Below are positions 1 to 5,148 of a stretch of DNA of 8,302 nucleotides, one piece after another. Below the pieces are notes generated by a model. It ran no database searches and was not told the DNA's origin. It was given only the letters and a program-made list of their open reading frames with translations. The first letter of the stretch is position 1. Each line of letters opens with the position of its first letter. The stretch is from JBBRFH01 sp038224615 (GTDB lineage Bacteria > Planctomycetota > Phycisphaerae > Tepidisphaerales > Tepidisphaeraceae), in assembly GCA_038224615.1 (NCBI GenBank), contig JBBRFH010000155.1, positions 1 through 8,302 on the forward strand, given 5' to 3'. Made by a program: the position numbers and the translations under genes.

Positions 1-130
1 GGCTTGATCCGCCGCCTCTGTTCCTTATTGTCTCTATGCCTCATTGCCTCTATGACTCGCTTATTGCCTCCTATCGCCCCTCCGCCTCAATTCCTAACGC
101 CCACCCCTTCATGCGTCCGATAACTGCTCA
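1..130. other. pyrimidine-rich leader with degenerate repeats, no gene seen
   Basis: This stretch is strongly C/T-biased on the plus strand and carries a loose repeat of the form ATTG(C/T)CTC(T)ATG at about 27-38, 43-54 and 63-74, with unit spacing of 16-20 bases. One plus frame stays open from the left edge to a TGA at 132-134, which overlaps the GTG start at 131, so the end of an upstream gene cannot be excluded. Its amino-acid composition does not look coding. I see no clear promoter. No Shine-Dalgarno sequence precedes the GTG at 131. Confidence 0.4.
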
Positions 131-2146
131 GTGAAGCTTCATCGCCTTCTCAGCGCCCTCATCTCCTCCGACAATCAGGCGGCGGATGATCTATTGCTCG
201 AGGCGCTGGGCATCGGCAACGAGCAGGAGCAGGCGATCGCGCTCGAATCGCTGGTGCGCAGGCAGAACCCGTACGGGCTTCTCGGCGTGCTGACGCGGTA
301 CGACACGCTGCCCAAATCGATTCAACGCATGGTCGTCGATCGCGTGAAGGCGTTCTATCACACGCTCAGCGAGGCCGGCCGGTCGGACATCAAATCGGCG
401 CGGCTGGCGGCGATGCAGGTCATCGCCCAGGCCCACCAGGGCAAGCTCGGTTACGTCCTGTCCGAAAACTTGCGCGACGCCGACGAAGAACTGTCGGCGG
501 CGGCGTGCCAGGCCCTGTTCGAGCTGGCGCGCTGGGTCAACCAGGAATCGCGCCTGATGCACCGCATCGGCCGCACCAATGCGGATCTGGAGCTTACGCT
601 CATCGGCACTGAAGGCGGCACCTCCGCGCTGAACGACTCGACCATCATGGCCGCCCCCACCGCGACGGCAGATCTGAAAACCGCGTACGACACGGTGATG
701 CAGCAGCGCCCGGAAATCGAGTCGGCGATCGCCCGCGCGCTCGACTGGGCGCGCAGCAAGCACATCCCCGACCTGCTGCGCGCCGCGTTGCTGCTGTGCG
801 ATCATCCCGAAAGCCGCATTCTCGGCATCCTCAAGACGGCGCGGCACGGCGGGCAGGCGTCGATGGTGCGTCGCCTCCAGCAACCGCCTTCGGCAGACCA
901 TGCCGAGGCGTTTCTGCTCGGCGCTTCGCACGGACACCTCCGCACCAACTTCGCCGCCGCTTTCGCCCAGATCGTCGACGGACGCGTGCTCGACGCGCTG
1001 CTGCGCCGATCGCACTGGCTGGCGGACCATCAACTCAAGTTCTGCCTCGCGACGGTGCATCGCGGCGTGTGGTGGGACGAGCAGACGCTGGCCCAGGACC
1101 TCGAATCGCGTGAGCCGCGCGACGCGGCGCGCGTCGCGGGATGGATCTGCATGTCGGGCCTGGTCGACACGATCCAGGACGAGCGGTTGATTCAGGTCGC
1201 CCGACGAGCCGCGCCTGATCCGAACGCGCGGCTGCGTGTCCTCCGCATCGCCGCGGCGCGACCCAGGCAACTGTCGTCGGCGTTCTTCGCGCACATGCTC
1301 GGCGACCCCGACGAGCGACTGATGCGCATGGCGGCGCGGGAGTTGATCCGCCGGCGTCCCCCGGGCTACGAGAATCTGCTGCTCAAGTGCATGACGACCG
1401 CGCCCGAGACCGTGCGTCGCGTGATCGCCCGCGCCATCGGGCAGGCCGGCTTCGAGCAGTACTGGAACCGCTTCGAGCAGATGGACAAGGGCACGCGCAA
1501 ATCCGCCGGCCGCGCCATGCTCAAGCTGCTCGCCGACGCCCCCGAACGGCTCGGCCGCTATCTCGCAGGGGGGACCATCGACCAGCGCGTCCGGGCGATG
1601 CAGATCATTCAGGAACTGGAACTGGCGCGGCGATATCACGACGCGCTCCGCAAGTCGTGCGACCACCCGCACGCCAAGGTGCGCTCCAAGGCCGTCAGTC
1701 TGCTCGTCGATGTGCCCGAGGAAGCGACCGGCGACATCATCGAGCGGGTGCTGGCCGACACCGACCCGCGCGTCCGCGCCAACGCCATCGAAGTGCTCGA
1801 GGCGAAGCGCTCGATCGAGTACGTCCCCATGCTGACCGAGCGGGTTCGATCGAAAAACAACCGCGAGCGCGCCAACGCGATCAAGGCACTGCACCGCATG
1901 AAGATCGGCGTGGCCGGTGAACAACTGCACACCATGCTGCGCGACCCGCGCGCCGATCACCGCATCAGCGCGCTCTGGACGCTGCGCCACATCGGCCTGT
2001 GGGACCTGCTCAGCGAGGTCGGCGCGATCGCGCAGCGCGACGACAATCTCCGCGTGCGACGCTACGCCGTCGCGATCCTCCGCAGCATCATGGAACAGAT
2101 GAAAAACAACGGCGAACTCTCCCCGCCGCAGAATAAGGTGGCTTGA
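131..2146 (+). CDS. HEAT-repeat protein, 671 aa
   Basis: This is a soluble all-helical solenoid protein, presumably a protein-binding scaffold; the partner is unknown. HEAT-like helical pairs occur along most of its length. They are clearest in the C-terminal part (about residues 480-655), where units with the pattern 'D.RVRANAIEVL' and 'RERANAIKALHRM' recur every 30-40 residues, each with the Arg/Asp-rich turn typical of HEAT/PBS-lyase-type repeats. There is no signal peptide, membrane segment or recognisable catalytic domain. The start is a GTG; the frame is open upstream only to a stop at 95-97 and contains no ATG there, and no good ribosome-binding site is visible, so the true start is somewhat uncertain. 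The next gene begins two bases after the stop, implying an operon and perhaps a joint function. GC-rich third positions and the absence of phage features suggest chromosomal origin. The fold is well supported; the function is not. Confidence 0.85.
   Translation: MKLHRLLSALISSDNQAADDLLLEALGIGNEQEQAIALESLVRRQNPYGLLGVLTRYDTLPKSIQRMVVDRVKAFYHTLSEAGRSDIKSARLAAMQVIAQAHQGKLGYVLSENLRDADEELSAAACQALFELARWVNQESRLMHRIGRTNADLELTLIGTEGGTSALNDSTIMAAPTATADLKTAYDTVMQQRPEIESAIARALDWARSKHIPDLLRAALLLCDHPESRILGILKTARHGGQASMVRRLQQPPSADHAEAFLLGASHGHLRTNFAAAFAQIVDGRVLDALLRRSHWLADHQLKFCLATVHRGVWWDEQTLAQDLESREPRDAARVAGWICMSGLVDTIQDERLIQVARRAAPDPNARLRVLRIAAARPRQLSSAFFAHMLGDPDERLMRMAARELIRRRPPGYENLLLKCMTTAPETVRRVIARAIGQAGFEQYWNRFEQMDKGTRKSAGRAMLKLLADAPERLGRYLAGGTIDQRVRAMQIIQELELARRYHDALRKSCDHPHAKVRSKAVSLLVDVPEEATGDIIERVLADTDPRVRANAIEVLEAKRSIEYVPMLTERVRSKNNRERANAIKALHRMKIGVAGEQLHTMLRDPRADHRISALWTLRHIGLWDLLSEVGAIAQRDDNLRVRRYAVAILRSIMEQMKNNGELSPPQNKVA
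2135..2141 (+). promoter_or_regulatory. ribosome-binding site deciding the GTG start at 2148
   Basis: AAGGTGG lies six bases before the GTG at 2148, inside the last codons of the HEAT-repeat gene. It is a one-base variant of the consensus AAGGAGG at ideal spacing, and supports translation of the small membrane protein from GTG directly after the upstream stop. Confidence 0.6.
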
Positions 2147-2147
2147 C

Positions 2148-2501
2148 GTGAATATCCTCTCAGCGACGACCGCGGACCAGGTCTTCAAGAGCATGGGCGA
2201 GTCGATGAGCGAGAGCGTCAACCCGCTGCACATCCTCGGCGCGGTGGCGCTGCTGATCGGCGTGCTGGTGCTGCTGTCGCTGCTCACCCACCGCCGCGAC
2301 CCGCGCGAAAAGCCCAAGCCCGTTAACAACCCGGCCAGGCTCATCCGCGAACTCGCCCGCCAGGCGGGCCTCCGCCCGCGCGAGCTGAAACAGCTCAAGC
2401 AGCTCGCGCTCGAACAGAATATCGACAACCCCCTCGTCCTGCTGCTCTGCCCGTCGGTGCTGAAGAAGGCGATGGAAAAGCGCCAAGCAGCGCGGCGCTG
2501 A
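2148..2501 (+). CDS. single-pass membrane protein with a basic helical C-terminal tail, 117 aa
   Basis: A short N-terminal segment precedes one hydrophobic helix at about residues 28-47 (core 'ILGAVALLIGVLVLLSLL'). A basic stop-transfer 'HRRDPREKPK' and a helical domain of about 60 residues follow, the latter rich in Leu and Arg/Lys ('RLIRELARQAGL', 'LKQLKQLALEQN'). The layout suggests a tail facing the cytoplasm. From memory, the tail pattern (basic helix, 'GL' turn, Leu-rich helix, then Pro and another helix) resembles the linker that precedes PilZ domains in some membrane-anchored PilZ proteins, but no PilZ domain is present, so this is only a lead. It starts with GTG two bases after the HEAT-repeat gene and has a good ribosome-binding site, so the two are very likely co-expressed and may form a membrane anchor/solenoid pair. 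The family is not recognised with confidence. Confidence 0.75.
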   Translation: MNILSATTADQVFKSMGESMSESVNPLHILGAVALLIGVLVLLSLLTHRRDPREKPKPVNNPARLIRELARQAGLRPRELKQLKQLALEQNIDNPLVLLLCPSVLKKAMEKRQAARR

Positions 2502-2525
2502 CGCTTCGTCCTCGCACGCAAAAAT

Positions 2526-2662
2526 TGTCATCCTGAGCGCAGCGAAGGATCTGCTGGCACAGTGAAGGCCCGCAGAAGCACCGATTGGCTCGCCCACTCG
2601 GTTGTGCTTCATGTACGGGCCTCGTCGCGGCGAGTAGATCCTTCGCTGCGCTCAGGATGACA
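2526..2662. repeat. 137-bp inverted repeat: two head-to-head dispersed palindromic elements
   Basis: The arms at 2526-2552 and 2636-2662 are perfect 27-base reverse complements; the core reads GTCATCCTGAGCG...CGAAGGATCT. Each arm is itself partly palindromic (ATCCT...AGGAT). The 83-base interior has further nested pairing: 2566-2572 with 2616-2622, and 2575-2583 with 2599-2610 apart from a two-base bulge. The whole element can therefore fold as a branched hairpin on either strand. It sits between convergent genes, where it could end or protect both transcripts, but neither strand has an adjoining T-tract. From general knowledge, sequences of this type are abundant REP-like intergenic repeats in many bacterial genomes. 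Confidence 0.85.
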
Positions 2663-2688
2663 GAGTTTGCGGACCGCTCTCGCAAACA

Positions 2689-2946
2689 TCACACCAGCTT
2701 CGCCATCCACGCGATGACGTACTTGTCGAGCAGGCGGATGATGGTGTCGATCGACGCGCCTTGAGCGCGCGCGCTGGCGATCACCCGCTGGTATTCCGGA
2801 TCGTTTTGCAGCGCCGCGACGGCCGACTCGACGAGCAGGTGCTGGTCGATGACCCTGGCGAGATTCGGGTGCCGCTCGGCGAACTTGTCCCAGCGGATCG
2901 CGACGACGGCGGCTACCTCGGTGTGCAGGTCAATGGGCTGGCTCAT
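2689..2946 (-). CDS. small helical protein of the phage-like block, 85 aa
   Basis: This is the last gene of the minus-strand phage-like block. It is predicted all-helical ('VAAVVAIRWDKFAERHP', 'ESAVAALQNDPEYQRVIASA', 'SIDTIIRLLDKYVIAWM'), with no signal peptide or obvious membrane helix and no cysteines. Its ATG overlaps the stop of the upstream lipoprotein gene as ATGA (2943-2946), and GGAGA lies seven bases before the start, so translational coupling is likely. The family is not recognised. A small virion-associated protein or a helper of the two membrane-targeted proteins upstream would both fit the position. It ends 27 bp from the paired inverted repeat that separates the block from the convergent HEAT-repeat operon. 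Confidence 0.7.
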   Translation of the reverse strand: MSQPIDLHTEVAAVVAIRWDKFAERHPNLARVIDQHLLVESAVAALQNDPEYQRVIASARAQGASIDTIIRLLDKYVIAWMAKLV

Positions 2947-3362
2947 TTCAATTTCTCCGTAAGCGGCGCCACGGCGTTGAGCTGGGCGCGGTTGAGGGTT
3001 TCGAGCTCGGTAAGGCAGGTGTCGATCGCATCCAGGTTCTGTCGATCAACATCCGCCGACTGCTGCGAGGCCAGGCGAGACGCTTCGAGCGCGCGGGCGG
3101 CGACGACGTACCCCTTGCGGGCCTCGATCACCCATTCGCTCGACAGCTCGCCGACGTGCTGGTGGACGTCGGTGTCGAAGCCGTCGTCCAGCGCATCGCG
3201 CATCCCGCCGTGCTGCCCGGCGACCCACGCGGCGCGCTGATCGACCGACGTGCGCACCAGCCGCACGCCCTTCTTCGACTGTTCGATCAACCGCCGCTCT
3301 GACTCGAGCGCCGGCACACAGCCGGCGTGCAGTAGCAGTACGGACAACAGGACATAACGCAT
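2943..3362 (-). CDS. predicted small lipoprotein, 139 aa
   Basis: I place the start at the ATG at 3360-3362 rather than at a longer in-frame start at 3437. GGAG lies six bases before this ATG, and the protein then begins with a classic export signal: Met-Arg-Tyr followed by 'VLLSVLLLHAGC', with Cys15 as the likely lipidated residue. The -3 position is His, which is atypical, so lipidation is likely but not certain. The mature part is helical and charged and probably forms coiled coils ('SERRLIEQSKKGVRLVRTSV', 'EWVIEARKGYVVAARALEAS'). It follows a one-TM coiled-coil gene by 28 bp and overlaps the next gene by ATGA. A one-TM protein followed by a small lipoprotein recalls the inner/outer spanin pairs of phages infecting Gram-negative hosts, but no specific homology is recognised. 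Confidence 0.65.
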   Translation of the reverse strand: MRYVLLSVLLLHAGCVPALESERRLIEQSKKGVRLVRTSVDQRAAWVAGQHGGMRDALDDGFDTDVHQHVGELSSEWVIEARKGYVVAARALEASRLASQQSADVDRQNLDAIDTCLTELETLNRAQLNAVAPLTEKLK

Positions 3363-3368
3363 ACGTTG

Positions 3369-3372
3369 CTCC
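3369..3372 (-). promoter_or_regulatory. ribosome-binding site deciding the lipoprotein start
   Basis: On the minus strand GGAG precedes the ATG at 3362 by six bases. The longer start at 3437 would overlap the upstream gene by 47 bases and bury the export signal 25 residues inside the protein. The ATG at 3374 has its purine run only two bases away. This site therefore favours the 3362 start. Confidence 0.6.
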
Positions 3373-3390
3373 ATTTCCCCACGCGGGCGG

Positions 3391-3645
3391 CTATTGCTTG
3401 TCGACCCTGCGAAGCAGCGCATCGCACTGCGCCACAAGCTTCGACAGCGTTTCAGTGCTCTGCTTGACCAGTTCCATCAGCGCCTCGAGCTTCACGCCGT
3501 CGGACATGATGCGACTGTGCGCGTCGTCGAGCTGCTTCTCTCGCGCGCTCGACTGACGCCGCTCCCACAGCCACATCGTCCCAATGAGCGCGGCGGCGCC
3601 GAGGGAGGAGAGATTGTCCAAGACTGGGAGGGATTCGGTGGGCAT
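3391..3645 (-). CDS. small one-TM coiled-coil protein of the phage-like block, 84 aa
   Basis: A short N-terminus is followed by one hydrophobic segment at about residues 12-27 (core 'LSSLGAAALIGTMWLW') and a basic 'ERRQSSAREK' stop. A long amphipathic helix to the C-terminus is a strong coiled-coil candidate ('DGVKLEALMELVKQSTETL', 'KLVAQCDALLRRV'). AGGAG lies five bases before the ATG. Size, topology and position fit a small phage membrane protein such as a holin-like, inner-spanin-like or lysis-regulatory protein; sequence alone does not choose among these. It is the first gene after the hairpin that follows the capsid gene, and its expression may depend on read-through of that hairpin. Confidence 0.65.
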   Translation of the reverse strand: MPTESLPVLDNLSSLGAAALIGTMWLWERRQSSAREKQLDDAHSRIMSDGVKLEALMELVKQSTETLSKLVAQCDALLRRVDKQ

Positions 3646-3667
3646 GGGGTCTCCTTAAACGCGGGCG

Positions 3668-3712
3668 TTGGGCCTTGGTGAAAGGGCATTGCCGTCTTCC
3701 ACCAAGGCCCAA
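3668..3712 (-). promoter_or_regulatory. long perfect hairpin between the capsid and downstream genes
   Basis: Positions 3668-3680 and 3700-3712 are a perfect 13-base inverted repeat (TTGGGCCTTGGTG and its complement). The stem can be extended inward by about four more pairs including one G:U, and a small GGC/GCC hairpin fits in the loop. It lies 13 bp after the capsid stop and about 20 bp before the ribosome-binding site of the next gene. No U-tract follows on the minus strand, so it is not a classical intrinsic terminator. Partial attenuation or 3'-end protection of an abundant capsid mRNA are the plausible roles. Confidence 0.6.
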
Positions 3713-3725
3713 GCCGCACGGCGCA

Positions 3726-4868
3726 TTACGCCGTGAAGCCGCTGATCACGCCGTGCGCCGATTCGTTGCGCAACTCGAGCGTGTACTCGCCGACGAGCTG
3801 GCCGCTCTCGGCGTCGCCGGTGCGGGCCAGCGGCGTGTAGTGGAAGCTGCGGCCGGCGAGCGGCAGGACGCCGATGCGGCTGCTGTCCAGCAACAGCACA
3901 TGCCCGGTCGGCACGTGCCGGCTGAGCACGACACGGCAGATGCCGAAATCGCTTTCGTACACGCTGACCGAATCCTTGTAGCTCTCGTTGACGTTGTAGT
4001 AGCGCCGATTCGCCGCCATGAACTGGTTGATGGCGCGCTTCTCGCGCCCGCCGACCACGATCAGGTCGACGGTGCCGCTGCTGGTGGTCCAGATGTTGCG
4101 CAGCGCCAGGTTGAGCTGTGCCTCGGTGAGAGCGGCGTTGTTGGGGAAGCCGTCGGTGCCGACGACGAAGCGATTGGCATTGATGAACGACATCAGCCCG
4201 CGCATCGTCCGCGGTGCCGTGCTCGAGCCGACGGGCGCGTCGAAGGACGCGACGCCGCTGATCACGCAGTTCTCGAGGTCGCGCAGCAGCTCGCGCGAGC
4301 GCAGGTTTTTCTGCCACGCCAGCTCGTCGCGGACGCCCAGGTGATTGACCGCCAGCTCAGAACCGCTGACCGAGACGGTGGCGCTGAAGATCTGCGTGTA
4401 GTTCTGGTAGCGCGATCGCGCCGTCATCCGCGCCGTTGACGCGTCGCCGCCTTCGATGGCGGCGTTGCCGATGATGTTGATCGCCTGCCCGACGACCAGC
4501 TCCGCCGCCGCCGTCGCGCCGTAGCAGCGTGCCAGGGTGATGGTGGTGCCCGCCGCATCGACTGCGGTGACCATCGCCACCTCGCTCGCTCCTTCAAACC
4601 GCACGAGGTGCCCGGCCTGAAACGTGGCGCTTCCGCCGACGCCCAGGACCGTGTTGGAGTCGACGCTGATGATCGCGTCGTGCGTCGCCAGCAGCGCGTC
4701 CTCGATCCACTCGTGCATGGTCGAGCGCGCCACGCGATTGGCGTCCCCGAGCGCATCGAGCAGCGGCGTCTCGTGCGGGGAGTTGATGCTGACCAGGTCC
4801 GACACGTCCTCCGCGATCTCGGGGAGGGTGATGCCGTTGCTGTACGTTGCTTTTCCGGTGAAAGGCAT
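3726..4868 (-). CDS. major capsid protein, SU10/DUF5309-like, 380 aa
   Basis: This is the likely main head shell protein of the HK97-fold type. Features matching the SU10-like (DUF5309) capsid family are: an N-terminal arm ('DLVSINSPHETPLLDALG', about residues 23-41); a beta-rich insertion at about 75-140 with 'FQAGHLVRFEGASEVAMVTA'; the segment 'RYQNYTQIF' at about 153-161 followed by 'VSVSGSELAV'; the spine-helix region 'DELAWQKNLRSRELLRDLE' at 171-189; and 'LIVVGGREKRAINQF' at about 259-273. The length is usual for the family, and the N-terminus shows no long pro-domain. AAAGGAA precedes the ATG by six bases. The gene follows portal and a 55-residue gene, the usual order in tailed-phage head modules, but no protease or recognisable scaffold gene is nearby. 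Family assignment is from memory of its sequence signature. Confidence 0.85.
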   Translation of the reverse strand: MPFTGKATYSNGITLPEIAEDVSDLVSINSPHETPLLDALGDANRVARSTMHEWIEDALLATHDAIISVDSNTVLGVGGSATFQAGHLVRFEGASEVAMVTAVDAAGTTITLARCYGATAAAELVVGQAINIIGNAAIEGGDASTARMTARSRYQNYTQIFSATVSVSGSELAVNHLGVRDELAWQKNLRSRELLRDLENCVISGVASFDAPVGSSTAPRTMRGLMSFINANRFVVGTDGFPNNAALTEAQLNLALRNIWTTSSGTVDLIVVGGREKRAINQFMAANRRYYNVNESYKDSVSVYESDFGICRVVLSRHVPTGHVLLLDSSRIGVLPLAGRSFHYTPLARTGDAESGQLVGEYTLELRNESAHGVISGFTA

Positions 4869-4936
4869 GGGATATTCCTTTGTTCGTTCGTAAGAGAAAA
4901 TAGAGAACCAAAATAAACAGAGATCGACCGAGACGA
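4869..4936 (-). promoter_or_regulatory. T-rich leader before the capsid gene
   Basis: These 68 bases are the only clearly AT-rich stretch in the phage-like block. The minus strand reads as a run of T-rich hexamers (TTTATT, TTGGTT, TATTTT) and ends in AAAGGAA before the capsid ATG. A dedicated promoter, or an unstructured leader favouring high translation, would both fit a capsid gene. No -35/-10 pair with good spacing can be named with confidence. Confidence 0.25.
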
Positions 4937-5104
4937 TCAGCGCAGCCGGGCGCGGAGCATCAGGTACTCGCGGAGCAACTGCGCGTTGCGCGAGTGCAGC
5001 AGTTGCTGCGCCAGCGAGTGCAGCCGATCACGCGCGTCCGGCGGCGGCACTTCAGTGACGCGCGGTGACGGGGGCGGTGACGAAACGGTGGGAACGGGGT
5101 CCAT
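4937..5104 (-). CDS. small Pro-rich/helical protein between portal and capsid, 55 aa
   Basis: The frame could start at 5152, overlapping the portal stop as ATGA, but that ATG has no ribosome-binding site. The ATG at 5102-5104 has a near-perfect AAAGGAGG six bases before it, so I place the start there. The protein has a Pro/Ser/Thr-rich N-terminal half ('SSPPPSPRVTEVPPPDA') and a basic amphipathic helix at the C-terminus ('LHSLAQQLLHSRNAQLL', then 'REYLMLRARLR'). No family is recognised. The slot between portal and capsid is where tailed phages often carry scaffold or internal head proteins, and a C-terminal basic helix is how several scaffolds contact the shell. A minimal scaffold is therefore possible but unproven; a decoration or DNA-binding protein is equally open. 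Confidence 0.6.
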   Translation of the reverse strand: MDPVPTVSSPPPSPRVTEVPPPDARDRLHSLAQQLLHSRNAQLLREYLMLRARLR

Positions 5105-5110
5105 GGCGAT

Positions 5111-5118
5111 CCTCCTTT
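5111..5118 (-). promoter_or_regulatory. strong ribosome-binding site deciding the 55-aa gene start
   Basis: AAAGGAGG on the minus strand lies six bases before the ATG at 5104. It is the strongest Shine-Dalgarno sequence in the window and argues against the upstream ATG at 5152. Confidence 0.75.
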
Positions 5119-5148
5119 CGTGAGGGTCAAAGGGTTGAACGGGCGATG

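Noticed and set aside
191..2521. 776-codon open frame antisense to the HEAT-repeat and membrane protein genes
   Set aside because: Composition is Arg/Ala/Gly/Val-rich without domains, and it spans two well-supported genes on the other strand; it is a shadow of GC-rich third positions.
3363..3437. Longer N-terminus for the lipoprotein gene
   Set aside because: It would overlap the preceding gene by 47 bases and place the export signal internally; the ATG at 3362 has its own ribosome-binding site.
3675..4439. 254-codon plus-strand open frame opposite the capsid gene
   Set aside because: It would start inside the hairpin and overlaps the well-supported capsid gene; no domain is visible.
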